The translations under genes were made by a program, and so were the position numbers. A stretch of 14,902 nucleotides of DNA from Lachnospiraceae bacterium (GTDB lineage: Bacteria; Bacillota_A; Clostridia; Lachnospirales; Lachnospiraceae), in assembly GCA_900764695.1 (NCBI GenBank), contig CAAFOY010000087.1, positions 1-14,902 of the forward strand. The letters run 5' to 3'. How positions within the stretch are numbered: the stretch's first letter is position 1; every line of letters starts with the position of its first letter. Below the pieces are notes generated by a model, which worked only from the letters and a program-made list of their open reading frames with translations, did no database searches and was not told the DNA's origin. Below are positions 7,264 through 14,566 of the stretch, piece after piece.

Positions 7264-7577
7264 TAGTTAAATTGATAAGTTCCACAAATTACGCAGCCCG
7301 TGCTTTGCACGTCTGAAATGTTGTGCGCACCCATGTAACCTAACGTTAAATTGTTTCTTGATGCTTAATCAGCAATTTTTAAGCATCCACATTCTGTTTC
7401 TCAGCTATTCGCTGATTAATATAGTAAGAAAACGTACTTGAAAATTCTCTTACTACTAATATCTAATAGTAGCATATTGCTACTGCAGCCGCAAATTAAT
7501 TCGTTGTGATATTACACAACTTCTTAAAGTGCACAAACAAGTGAATACAACCAAATATTCACTCAATATGTCAGAAA
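7264..7577 (-). promoter_or_regulatory. Structured leader between rpmJ and rpsM
   Basis: This 314-base interval has no credible gene; rpmJ-rpsM gaps are usually a few tens of bases. On the minus strand it folds locally into successive hairpins. Stem arms are 7556-7563/7540-7547 (8 pairs), 7515-7520/7503-7508 (6), 7478-7484/7468-7474 (7), 7444-7456/7421-7433 (13, with wobbles valid only on the minus strand), 7411-7415/7401-7405 (5), 7379-7387/7360-7368 (9, perfect) and 7307-7311/7299-7303 (5). Alternative pairings exist, for example 7411-7419 with 7365-7373 (9 perfect pairs). A weak promoter (TTGTTT 7540-7535, 18-base spacer, TGTAAT 7516-7511) may lie inside. A regulatory leader for rpsM-rpsK-rpsD-rpoA-rplQ is inferred; the ligand is unknown, with S4 or S13 plausible. 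Confidence 0.6.
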
Positions 7578-7691
7578 TTAACCCTGACGCTGTTTATGCT
7601 TAGGATTTTCGCAGATAACTCTAACGCTTCCCTTTCTTTTAATGACTTTGCATTTTTCGCAAATTGGTTTAACTGATGATCTTACCTTCAT
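7578..7691 (-). CDS. rpmJ: 50S ribosomal protein L36 (bL36), zinc-binding form
   Basis: L36 is the smallest ribosomal protein and stabilises rRNA near the base of the L7/L12 stalk. The 37-residue frame reads [20 protein letters not shown] through a C-terminal NPKHKQRQG. The four zinc ligands C11, C14, C27 and H32 are all present, which marks the zinc form. GAAAGGAGG lies 8 bases before the ATG, an excellent ribosome site. It follows infA after 95 bases that hold a promoter-like sequence, and it is followed by the long leader before rpsM. Length, motif and position between infA and rpsM make this certain. Confidence 0.97.
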   Translation of the reverse strand: MKVRSSVKPICEKCKVIKRKGSVRVICENPKHKQRQG

Positions 7692-7719
7692 TGAAAAATC
7701 CTCCTTTCAAAAAAAGTCC

Positions 7720-7745
7720 GTTATATATATTAACACACTTGTCAA
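7720..7745 (-). promoter_or_regulatory. Promoter-like sequence in the infA-rpmJ gap
   Basis: On the minus strand there is a perfect TTGACA at 7745-7740. The best -10 match, TATAAC at 7725-7720, is only 14 bases away, shorter than the usual 16-18. An overlapping alternative uses TTGCTA (7755-7750), a 17-base spacer and TAATAT (7732-7727) with a TGT extension. Either would drive rpmJ and the alpha operon independently of the spc transcript. The irregular spacing keeps confidence modest. Confidence 0.45.
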
Positions 7746-7786
7746 AATATAGCAACAAAAACTTTTAAATTTATTTATCAACCATA

Positions 7787-8005
7787 TTATTTATCTCTCC
7801 AGATAATTCTTCCTTTAGATAAATCATATGGTGACATCTCAATTGTTACTTTGTCTCCTGGTAAAATTTTAATGTAGTTCATGCGAAGTTTTCCACTTAT
7901 ATGAGCTAATACTACATGTCCATTTTCCAATTCAACACGAAACATTGTGTTTGGTAATTTTTCAATTACCTTTCCTTCTATTTCAATTACATCTGCTTTA
8001 GACAT
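7787..8005 (-). CDS. infA: Translation initiation factor IF-1
   Basis: IF-1 binds the A site of the 30S subunit during initiation and helps IF-2 and IF-3. The 72-residue product has the exact usual length and is a single OB-fold. The motifs [22 protein letters not shown] (residues 9-30), [19 protein letters not shown] (35-53) and [10 protein letters not shown] (58-67) are diagnostic. AGGAGG precedes the ATG with good spacing. It follows map by 23 bases, so no extra gene stands between map and infA. Confidence 0.98.
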   Translation of the reverse strand: MSKADVIEIEGKVIEKLPNTMFRVELENGHVVLAHISGKLRMNYIKILPGDKVTIEMSPYDLSKGRIIWRDK

Positions 8006-8028
8006 TTATATATCCTCCTTTTTTTCGG

Positions 8029-8781
8029 TTAAATCAAAGTAAGTATTTCCGGTTCTCCTTTTGTAATAAGAACTGTATTTTCATAATGAGCTGCTAAACT
8101 TCCATCATCTGTTACTACTGTCCAATCATCATCCATAAATGCTACATCTGCTCTTCCCATATTTATCATAGGTTCTATGCACAATGTCATTCCAGCCTGT
8201 AACTTCATTCCTCTTCTTCTTTGTCTGAAGTTTGGAATTTGTGGGTCTTCATGCATTTCTCTACCAATACCATGTCCTACTAAGTCTCTTACTACACCAT
8301 ATCCGAATTTATCAGCATAATCATTTATAGCTGCTGATATCTGATATAAATGGCAACCTTCTTTAGCATATTTAATTCCTTCAAAAAAACATTGTTTTGT
8401 CACTTCGATTAACTGTTTTGCATCATCACTTATTTCTCCAATTGCCAATGTTCTGGCGCAATCAGACTGATATCCTTTATAGCTTAAACAAAAATCTAAG
8501 CTGACAATATCACCATTTTCTACAAAACGGTCTTTTCTTGGAATTCCATGTACTACTTCATCATTAACAGAAATACACAATGAAGCAGGATATCCTTCAT
8601 AGCCTAAGCATGTAGGAATACAACCATAACTTCTAATTATTTCTTCACCAATTTTATCAATTTGATAAGTACTCATTCCAGGCTTTACTTCTTTTTCTAA
8701 CTCTGCGTGAGCCATTGCAATATACTTGCCTGCCTGTCTCATGAGTTCAATTTCTCTCTCTGATTTAATTGTTACCGCCAT
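8029..8781 (-). CDS. map: Methionine aminopeptidase, type I
   Basis: This enzyme removes the initiator methionine from new proteins once the formyl group is gone. The 250-residue product is the short type I form without an N-terminal extension. All five metal ligands are visible: D96 (SLDF), D107 (GYQSD), H170 (GHGIG), E203 (IEP) and E234, with the substrate histidine H78 in NDEVVHGIP. The ATG begins 2 bases after the adk stop, and the ribosome site AGGAG overlaps the end of adk, so translation is probably coupled. The secY-adk-map-infA order is standard in Firmicutes. Confidence 0.97.
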   Translation of the reverse strand: MAVTIKSEREIELMRQAGKYIAMAHAELEKEVKPGMSTYQIDKIGEEIIRSYGCIPTCLGYEGYPASLCISVNDEVVHGIPRKDRFVENGDIVSLDFCLSYKGYQSDCARTLAIGEISDDAKQLIEVTKQCFFEGIKYAKEGCHLYQISAAINDYADKFGYGVVRDLVGHGIGREMHEDPQIPNFRQRRRGMKLQAGMTLCIEPMINMGRADVAFMDDDWTVVTDDGSLAAHYENTVLITKGEPEILTLI

Positions 8782-8783
8782 TG

Positions 8784-9428
8784 TTATGCTCCTAAAATAT
8801 CATTTATCGCAGCAAACACATCATTCATGTCAATTGTACCATCAACACTTCTTAATACGCCTTGTTCATTATAATAATCAATTAAAGGCTGTGTTTGTTT
8901 ATGATAAACATCTAATCTTTTCAAAACTGTTTCCGGTTTATCATCATCTCTTATTATTAAATCGTTTCCACATCTGTCACACTTGCCTTCAACCTTAGTT
9001 GGGTTGTATACAACGTGGTATGTTGCTCCACAAGATACGCAAGCTCTTCTTCCACCCATTCTTCTTACGATATTTTCATCCGGCACATCAACATCAATTG
9101 CATAATCAACTTTCTCGCCAATTGCTTTTAACGCTTCATCTAAAGCCTGTGCCTGTGGAATAGTTCTTGGAAAACCATCTAATACATAACCATTTTTACA
9201 GTCATCTTTTTTAAATCTATCCATAACTAAGTCTAATGTTAATTCATCCGGTACTAACTGTCCCTGATCAATATATTCCTTAGCTTTTTTCCCTAATTCA
9301 GTTCCATTTTTAATATTTGCTCTAAAAATATCCCCTGTAGAAATATGTGGTATATTATATTTCTCAGCGATCATCTTTGCCTGTGTTCCTTTTCCTGCAC
9401 CAGGCGCGCCTAACATAATTATTTTCAT
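8784..9428 (-). CDS. adk: Adenylate kinase, zinc-binding LID form
   Basis: Adenylate kinase interconverts ATP plus AMP and two ADP, balancing the adenylate pool. The 214-residue product has the P-loop GAPGAGKGT at 7-15, the AMP-binding DGFPRT at 84-89, and the RDDDKPETV segment at 160-168. The LID carries four cysteines at C130, C133, C150 and C153, the Gram-positive zinc-binding arrangement. A GAGG site lies about 10 bases before the ATG. It follows secY after 79 bases that include a small GC-rich hairpin. Confidence 0.97.
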   Translation of the reverse strand: MKIIMLGAPGAGKGTQAKMIAEKYNIPHISTGDIFRANIKNGTELGKKAKEYIDQGQLVPDELTLDLVMDRFKKDDCKNGYVLDGFPRTIPQAQALDEALKAIGEKVDYAIDVDVPDENIVRRMGGRRACVSCGATYHVVYNPTKVEGKCDRCGNDLIIRDDDKPETVLKRLDVYHKQTQPLIDYYNEQGVLRSVDGTIDMNDVFAAINDILGA

Positions 9429-9474
9429 AGTTTACAATCCTCACAACTTCTTAATTTTTCTATTCTAGCAATCA

Positions 9475-9501
9475 AGGGGACTAGTCTGGTGACTGCCCCC
9501 T
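9475..9501 (-). other. GC-rich hairpin between secY and adk
   Basis: The arms AGGGG/CCCCT (9497-9501 with 9475-9479) and AGTC/GACT (9491-9494 with 9483-9486) stack around a small internal loop with a TGGT-like tetraloop. It starts 7 bases after the secY stop and stands out in AT-rich surroundings. No T-run follows on the minus strand, so a complete terminator is unlikely. An mRNA processing or stabilising element, or partial attenuation between secY and adk, is possible. Confidence 0.45.
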
Positions 9502-9507
9502 ATGCTA

Positions 9508-10845
9508 CTAAAAGATTCCTTTTACATTCTGATACTTACGTTCTGTCATCATTGATTTAACTGTTGTTATTGTTTCAAGAATAACACCTACAATGATGAT
9601 TATTGATGTACCACCAAAAGAAACATTTGCTCCAGCAACTCCTGAAGCTACAATTGGAATACAAGCTGCAATAATAAGTCCGATTGCTCCAATTAAAATA
9701 ATGTAGTTTAATATATTTGTCAAATATTCTACTGTTGGCTTACCACTTCTGATACCTGTAATAAATCCACCTCTGTCGTTAAGGTTCTTAGCAACCTCTC
9801 TAGGGTTAAATGTTATTGAAGTATAGAAATATGCAAAGAATATAATCATTACTATGTAAGCAACAAATCCGATTGAATATTTCATATGTGCAGGATTACA
9901 CCAATGTGACTGACTTAAATAGTTTGTCCATTCAGGTGTTTTTCCAAAAAATTGTGCAATTACAACTGGGAATTGCAAAATTGATGATGCAAAGATAATT
10001 GGGATAACACCTGCAGTATTAACTTTCAAAGGAATTGTTGACTGTTGTCCACCAACCTGACGTCTTCCCTGTACTTTCTGAGACATCTGAACGCCGATGT
10101 GACGAACACCATCCTGAAGCCATACTACATAAGCAATAATTCCAACTACTACAGCAATTATAATAATAATCGCTAAAATCTTTCCACCAATTGAACTTGC
10201 TCCTGTTACATAATTTGTAAATAATCCGGCAATATCACTTGGCATTCTTGATACAATGTTAATTACTAACACGATAGAAATACCATTACCAACACCACTT
10301 TCTGTAATTTGTTCACCAATCCACATAAGTGCTGCTGAACCGGCTGTCATAGCAACAACGCCCATAACGATTACACCAACATGACGGAATGTACTCATAT
10401 TTGAGATTGTGATTGTATCTGTATTAAACAATCCCTGATTTGCAAATCCAATTGTCATGGCTGTACTTTCGATAAGTGCTAATGCTACTGTTACATATCT
10501 TGTAATTTCTGCAAGTTTCTTTCTTCCTTCTTCACCATCTTTCTGCATTTCCTCTAACTTAGGAATTGCAATTGTTAATAACTGGATGATGATGGAAGCT
10601 GTAATGTAAGGTGTAATACTCAATGCGAAAATAGACATATTTTCCATTGAACCACCTGTAATAGCAGCGAAGAAGCTGAAAGCCCCTTCGCTAAACTGTG
10701 ATGTTATTGATTTAACTGTATCACCATTTACAAATGGAAGTGGTATCTGACTACCTAATCTTACTACTACTAACATCATAAATGTGTACAATAATCTTTT
10801 TCTTATTTCTTTAACTTTTAAAGCATTACGAAGTGTTTCTAACAT
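9508..10845 (-). CDS. secY: Protein translocase subunit SecY
   Basis: SecY is the membrane channel through which unfolded proteins are exported or inserted, working with SecE, SecG and SecA. The 445-residue product has ten predicted membrane helices. Family motifs include the lumen-plug region (about 55-75), PYITASIIIQLL at 79-90, GQQSTIPLKVNTAGVIPIIFASSIL in the middle, the cytoplasmic loop with NPREVAKNLNDRGGFITGIRSGK, and the C-terminal MTERKYQNVKGIF. Its ATG shares one base with the rplO stop (TAATG), with AGGTGA inside the end of rplO as ribosome site, so the two are translationally coupled. Confidence 0.97.
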   Translation of the reverse strand: MLETLRNALKVKEIRKRLLYTFMMLVVVRLGSQIPLPFVNGDTVKSITSQFSEGAFSFFAAITGGSMENMSIFALSITPYITASIIIQLLTIAIPKLEEMQKDGEEGRKKLAEITRYVTVALALIESTAMTIGFANQGLFNTDTITISNMSTFRHVGVIVMGVVAMTAGSAALMWIGEQITESGVGNGISIVLVINIVSRMPSDIAGLFTNYVTGASSIGGKILAIIIIIAVVVGIIAYVVWLQDGVRHIGVQMSQKVQGRRQVGGQQSTIPLKVNTAGVIPIIFASSILQFPVVIAQFFGKTPEWTNYLSQSHWCNPAHMKYSIGFVAYIVMIIFFAYFYTSITFNPREVAKNLNDRGGFITGIRSGKPTVEYLTNILNYIILIGAIGLIIAACIPIVASGVAGANVSFGGTSIIIIVGVILETITTVKSMMTERKYQNVKGIF

Positions 10846-11285
10846 TAGATCACCTCACATGTTCCGCCAAGGCTTTCAATCTTAGCTTTTGCTCCTTCAC
10901 TAAAAGCATTAACTTTTACTGTAAGCTTCTTTGTTAATTCGCCATTACCAAGAATCTTAACGCCATCACGTGGATTCTTAATAACTCCGCTTTCTAAAAG
11001 AGTTTCTACAGTAACTGTAGTGTCATTATCAAATCTTTCTAATGCACTTACATTAATACCTACTATTTTCTTTGAATTAATACATGTAAAACCTCTCTTA
11101 GGAATTCTTCTATATAATGGCATCTGACCACCTTCGAAACCAGGTCTTGGGCTTCCTGAACGAGCTTTCTGTCCTTTGTGACCCTTACCTGCTGTCTTGC
11201 CATTTCCTGAACCATGTCCACGGCCTCTTCTGAAATTATCACTATGCTTTGAACCATCTGCTGGCTTTAAATTTGATAAATCCAT
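10845..11285 (-). CDS. rplO: 50S ribosomal protein L15 (uL15)
   Basis: L15 is a late-assembling large-subunit protein with a long basic tail threaded into 23S rRNA. The 146-residue product begins [44 protein letters not shown] in its unstructured arm, glycine- and lysine-rich over residues 18-45, followed by [17 protein letters not shown] (50-66) and a C-terminal globular part ending [19 protein letters not shown] precedes the ATG. It overlaps secY by one base, the usual rpmD-rplO-secY arrangement. Confidence 0.97.
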   Translation of the reverse strand: MDLSNLKPADGSKHSDNFRRGRGHGSGNGKTAGKGHKGQKARSGSPRPGFEGGQMPLYRRIPKRGFTCINSKKIVGINVSALERFDNDTTVTVETLLESGVIKNPRDGVKILGNGELTKKLTVKVNAFSEGAKAKIESLGGTCEVI

Positions 11286-11307
11286 TGTCGCACCTCCTAT
11301 CTATTGA

Positions 11308-11490
11308 TTATATTTCTTCAACTTTTACTAAATGTCTAACTTTCTGAATCATACCTCTGACTGCAGCGTTGTCAGGCATTTCAACTGTCTTGTTAATCTT
11401 TGTAAGACCTAAAGCTTCAACAGTTTTTCTATTCTTTGGAACTGCTCCAATTGTTGATTTTACCAAAGTAATTTTTAATTTATCTGCCAT
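11308..11490 (-). CDS. rpmD: 50S ribosomal protein L30 (uL30)
   Basis: L30 is a small large-subunit protein. The 60-residue product has the full bacterial length. [36 protein letters not shown] covers the conserved fold, and the end reads [19 protein letters not shown] stands about 8 bases before the ATG. It lies between rpsE and rplO with gaps of 16-22 bases. Confidence 0.97.
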   Translation of the reverse strand: MADKLKITLVKSTIGAVPKNRKTVEALGLTKINKTVEMPDNAAVRGMIQKVRHLVKVEEI

Positions 11491-11506
11491 TTCTAATTAC
11501 CTCCTA

Positions 11507-12016
11507 CTAGCCTAAAATCTCTTCAACAGATTTACCGCGAAGTGCAGCTACTTCTTCTGGAGTCTTTAATGAAGCTAAACCTTCAATTGTAGCAAGAACT
11601 ACGTTCTGCTTATTGTTAGATCCTAAAGATTTTGTACGGATGTTTGTAATACCTGCAAGTTCAACTACACTACGAGCAGGACCACCAGCGATTACACCAG
11701 TACCTTCTGGAGCCTTCTTAAGTAATACAGAAGCACTTCCGAATTTACCGATTGTATCAAATGTTACACTCTTATTTTCATCCATTGGTACGCTTACGAG
11801 ACTCTTCATAGCATCCTCTTTACCTTTACGAATAGCTTCAGGAATTTCAGCTGCTTTTCCAACGCCTGCACCAACGTGTCCATTTTTGTCTCCAACTACT
11901 ACTAAAGCTGAGAATCTGGCATTACGTCCACCTTTAACAACCTTAGTAACACGTTTGATAGACACTACTTTTTCTTCTAATTCTAACTGACTTGCATCAA
12001 TTATTTCACGTCTCAT
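11507..12016 (-). CDS. rpsE: 30S ribosomal protein S5 (uS5)
   Basis: S5 helps keep translation accurate at the mRNA entry side of the small subunit. I choose the ATG at 12016, giving 169 residues beginning [16 protein letters not shown]. An upstream TTG at 12034 is in frame, but AGGAGG (12031-12026) directly follows it and serves the 12016 ATG at 9 bases. The N-terminal double-stranded RNA-binding domain holds [26 protein letters not shown], and the C-terminal part holds [26 protein letters not shown]. Confidence 0.96.
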   Translation of the reverse strand: MRREIIDASQLELEEKVVSIKRVTKVVKGGRNARFSALVVVGDKNGHVGAGVGKAAEIPEAIRKGKEDAMKSLVSVPMDENKSVTFDTIGKFGSASVLLKKAPEGTGVIAGGPARSVVELAGITNIRTKSLGSNNKQNVVLATIEGLASLKTPEEVAALRGKSVEEILG

Positions 12017-12034
12017 GTGTGTTATCCTCCTCAA

Positions 12035-12397
12035 CTAAAATTCTAATCCAGCTTCTCTAGCTGCATCAGCTAATGCTTTAACTTTACCCTGATATATAAA
12101 GCCGCCTCTATCGTAAACAACTTCTTTAATACCTTTTTCAATTGCTCTTTCAGCAATAAGCTTACCTACATATGCTGCAGCATCAACGTTATTAGTTTTT
12201 TCTAACTCTTTCTTAGCTTCAAGTGTTGAAGCAGCTACAAGAGTCTTTCCAACTGTATCGTCAATAATTTGAGCATACATATGATTATTACTTCTGAAAA
12301 CTGCTAAACGTGGACATTCTGTTGTTCCACTTAAATGATTACGCAGTCTGTTATGCTTTTTAACACGAATTTCGCTTCTTGATTTCTTACTAATCAT
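12035..12397 (-). CDS. rplR: 50S ribosomal protein L18 (uL18)
   Basis: L18 binds 5S rRNA and, with L5, attaches it to the large subunit. The 120-residue product has the usual length, with a basic N-terminus ([22 protein letters not shown]), [18 protein letters not shown] in the middle and [26 protein letters not shown] at the end. AAAGGAG lies before the ATG. It is 17 bases after rplF and 18 before the rpsE start. Confidence 0.97.
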   Translation of the reverse strand: MISKKSRSEIRVKKHNRLRNHLSGTTECPRLAVFRSNNHMYAQIIDDTVGKTLVAASTLEAKKELEKTNNVDAAAYVGKLIAERAIEKGIKEVVYDRGGFIYQGKVKALADAAREAGLEF

Positions 12398-12414
12398 TTC
12401 TTACACTCCTTTAA

Positions 12415-12957
12415 TTATTTCTTACCAGTCTTACCAACTTTACGTCTGATAACTTCATCTTCATATTTGATACCTTTTCCTTTGTAAGGTTCAGGTGCTC
12501 TCTTTGTTCTGATTTCAGCAGCGTACTGGCCTACTTTTTCTTTATCAATACCTTTAATTATTATCTTATTCTGTCCATCCATTTCAACTGTGATTCCTTC
12601 TGGATCTTCCATTTCTACTGGATGTGAATAACCTAATGAAAGAATTAATTTATTTCCCTGTTTCTGTCCTCTGTAACCAACACCGTTGATTTCAAGAACT
12701 TTCTGGTATCCTTCTGTAACACCAACAACCATATTGTTGATAAGTGTTCTTGTAAGACCGTGTAATGATTTCATTTTCTTTAAATCATTTGGTCTGCTAA
12801 CGATGATTTCTTCACCGTCTTTTTTAATTTCCATTTCCGCAGGTAATACTCTTTCAAGAGTTCCCTTAGGTCCTGTAATAGTCACCTTATTATTTTCTGC
12901 AATATCAACAGTTACTCCTGCTGGTATAGCGATAGGCATTCTTCCTATACGTGACAT
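12415..12957 (-). CDS. rplF: 50S ribosomal protein L6 (uL6)
   Basis: L6 lies near the factor-binding site of the large subunit and supports EF-G and EF-Tu function. The 180-residue product has two repeated domains: [18 protein letters not shown] at the start and, in the second half, the signature [24 protein letters not shown] near 151-174, ending with a lysine-rich tail. AGGAGG lies 7 bases before the ATG. A 90-base gap to rpsH contains two competing hairpins. Confidence 0.97.
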   Translation of the reverse strand: MSRIGRMPIAIPAGVTVDIAENNKVTITGPKGTLERVLPAEMEIKKDGEEIIVSRPNDLKKMKSLHGLTRTLINNMVVGVTEGYQKVLEINGVGYRGQKQGNKLILSLGYSHPVEMEDPEGITVEMDGQNKIIIKGIDKEKVGQYAAEIRTKRAPEPYKGKGIKYEDEVIRRKVGKTGKK

Positions 12958-12979
12958 GCCGTTACCTCCTTATTAATAA

Positions 12980-13015
12980 TGAAGAGTTGGACTAAGAAAG
13001 AAGAGAAACTCTTCA
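12980..13015 (-). other. Competing hairpins in the rpsH-rplF gap
   Basis: On the minus strand TGAAGAGTT (13015-13007) can pair with AACTCTTCA (12988-12980) in a perfect 9-pair stem with an 18-base loop. Alternatively the same GAAGAG pairs with CTCTTC at 13005-13000 in a 6-pair stem with a 3-base loop, followed by TTTCTT. The two are mutually exclusive. The structure ends about 10 bases before the rplF ribosome site, so it could affect rplF translation or mRNA processing. No function is shown. Confidence 0.4.
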
Positions 13016-13047
13016 ATCTTATCTCATCTCTTAACGTTATTTTCTTC

Positions 13048-13449
13048 CTACCAAACGAAAGCGAGAACTTCTCCACCAACGTTTTCTTTTCTTGCAACTT
13101 TATCTGTAACCACACCTTTGTTTGTAGAAATGATTGCAATTCCAAGTCCTCCAAGAACTCTTGGAAGTTCGTCTTTACTAGCGTAAACACGAAGACCCGG
13201 CTTAGAAATCTTCTTGATTCCTGAAATAACTTTATCATTCTTATCTTTACCATATTTTAATGTGATTCTGATTGTTTTAAAATTACCGTCTTCAATGACT
13301 TCATACTTCTTGATATATCCTTCATTTAAAAGAATTTCAGCGATAGCTAATTTCATCTTTGATGCAGGAACATCAACTGTATCATGTTTAGCAGTGTTTG
13401 CGTTACGGATTCTTGTAAGCATATCTGCGATTGGATCACTCATAGTCAT
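13048..13449 (-). CDS. rpsH: 30S ribosomal protein S8 (uS8)
   Basis: S8 binds the central domain of 16S rRNA, and in E. coli it also represses the spc operon. The 133-residue product has the family beginning [30 protein letters not shown] and the C-terminal signature [27 protein letters not shown]. The first ATG (13449) is kept because AGGAGG stands 8 bases from it; a second ATG two codons on would be too far. A 90-base spacer follows before rplF. Confidence 0.97.
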   Translation of the reverse strand: MTMSDPIADMLTRIRNANTAKHDTVDVPASKMKLAIAEILLNEGYIKKYEVIEDGNFKTIRITLKYGKDKNDKVISGIKKISKPGLRVYASKDELPRVLGGLGIAIISTNKGVVTDKVARKENVGGEVLAFVW

Positions 13450-13476
13450 GTTTCTTTCCTCCTATCAATTTATCTC

Positions 13477-13662
13477 TTACCAGCTTGCTTTTTTAACGCC
13501 TGGTATCTGTCCTTTGTATGCTAATTCACGGAAGCAAACTCTGCAAATTCCGTATTTTCTTAAATAAGCATGTGGACGACCACAAATTCTACAACGACTG
13601 TATTCTTGTGTAGAGAATTTAGCTTTACGTTGCTGTTTAACTTTCATAGCAGTTCTAGCCAT
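13477..13662 (-). CDS. rpsN: 30S ribosomal protein S14, zinc-binding form (uS14)
   Basis: S14 completes assembly of the head of the small subunit. The 61-residue product is the short type with a zinc ribbon: C24, C27, C40 and C43 in SRCRICGRP and [10 protein letters not shown]. The 89-101-residue form without cysteines is not seen here. The end reads [14 protein letters not shown], as expected. AGGAGG precedes the ATG. The product is sometimes called rpsZ or rpsN1. It stands between rplE and rpsH as in other Firmicutes. Confidence 0.97.
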   Translation of the reverse strand: MARTAMKVKQQRKAKFSTQEYSRCRICGRPHAYLRKYGICRVCFRELAYKGQIPGVKKASW

Positions 13663-13679
13663 GGATTTACCTCCTAAAA

Positions 13680-14219
13680 CTATTTTGCAAATGGCATATT
13701 AAATAATGTCAATAATTCACGAGCTTCTTCATCTGTGTTAGCTGTAGTAACAAAAATTATGTCCATACCTCTAACTTTGTCTACTTTATCGTATTCAATT
13801 TCAGGGAAAATTAACTGTTCTTTAATTCCTAAAGCATAATTTCCTCTTCCGTCGAATGCATTTGGGTTAACTCCTCTAAAGTCACGTACACGAGGAAGTG
13901 CAAGGTTTACTAATCTATCTAAGAATTCGTACATCTTTTCTCCTCTAAGAGTAACTTTACATCCGATTGGCTGTCCTTCTCTTAATTTGAAGTTAGCTAC
14001 TGAGTTTTTAGCTCTTGTTACAACAGCCTTCTGTCCTGAAATAATTTCAAGATCTTTAACAGCTGTATCTAAAATCTTAGCGTTCTCTTTAGCTTCGCCA
14101 ACGCCCATGTTAATTACAATTTTATCAAGCTTAGGTACCTGCATTACGTTCTTATAACCGAACTTCTTTGTCATGGCATCCATAATCTCATTCTTATAAG
14201 TCTCCTTAAGTCTACTCAA
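13680..14219 (-). CDS. rplE: 50S ribosomal protein L5 (uL5), TTG start
   Basis: L5 binds 5S rRNA and contacts the P-site tRNA and the small subunit through a bridge. The 179-residue product begins [13 protein letters not shown] at a TTG codon (14219), which stands 9 bases after a perfect AGGAGG. The first ATG (residue 13) would remove conserved sequence, so TTG is the likely start. Conserved parts include [21 protein letters not shown] (24-44), [23 protein letters not shown] and [33 protein letters not shown]. The non-ATG start is unusual among its ATG-starting neighbours. Confidence 0.96.
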   Translation of the reverse strand: MSRLKETYKNEIMDAMTKKFGYKNVMQVPKLDKIVINMGVGEAKENAKILDTAVKDLEIISGQKAVVTRAKNSVANFKLREGQPIGCKVTLRGEKMYEFLDRLVNLALPRVRDFRGVNPNAFDGRGNYALGIKEQLIFPEIEYDKVDKVRGMDIIFVTTANTDEEARELLTLFNMPFAK

Positions 14220-14241
14220 CTTTCCGGACCTCCTCTCTCAA

Positions 14242-14553
14242 TTAATCAATAACTTCGCCTGTTGATTTTGCAACACGAACTTTCTTTCCGTCTTCAAATT
14301 TATATCCAACTCTTGTTGGCTGTCCCTTATGAACATACATTACATTTGAAGCATCAATTGGTCCTTCCTGTGTTACAATGCCACCATTCTGGTTCTGAGC
14401 ACTTGGTTTTGTGTGCTTTGTACGCATGTTGACACCTTCAACAGTAACCTTATTGTTCTTTTTGTCTACAGAAGAAACTTTTCCTTCTTTAAACTTATCT
14501 TTACCAGCGATTACTCTAACAGTGTCGCCTTTTTTAATCTTCATAGCTGACAT
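14242..14553 (-). CDS. rplX: 50S ribosomal protein L24 (uL24)
   Basis: L24 is an assembly initiator of the large subunit and lies near the exit tunnel. The 103-residue product has a KOW motif at the N-terminus (KIKKGDTVRVIAGKDKFKEGKV, about 5-26), then VEGVNMRTKHTKPSAQNQNGGIVTQEGPIDASNVMYV. The ATG at 14553 stands 9 bases after AGGAGG; a second ATG three codons on would be 18 bases away, so the first is chosen. It follows rplN closely, and that gene's stop lies next to the ribosome site. Confidence 0.97.
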   Translation of the reverse strand: MSAMKIKKGDTVRVIAGKDKFKEGKVSSVDKKNNKVTVEGVNMRTKHTKPSAQNQNGGIVTQEGPIDASNVMYVHKGQPTRVGYKFEDGKKVRVAKSTGEVID

Positions 14554-14566
14554 CTAAGCACACCTC

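Noticed and set aside
11613..11990. A 125-codon plus-strand frame
   Set aside because: It is the antisense shadow of rpsE with no ribosome site or recognisable protein.
12017..12034. A longer rpsE start at TTG, adding six residues
   Set aside because: AGGAGG directly follows that TTG and is correctly spaced for the ATG at 12016.
12945..13253. A 102-codon minus-strand frame bridging rpsH and rplF
   Set aside because: It overlaps most of the rpsH C-terminal half in another frame and the rplF start; no ribosome site and no family match, so it is a frame shadow.
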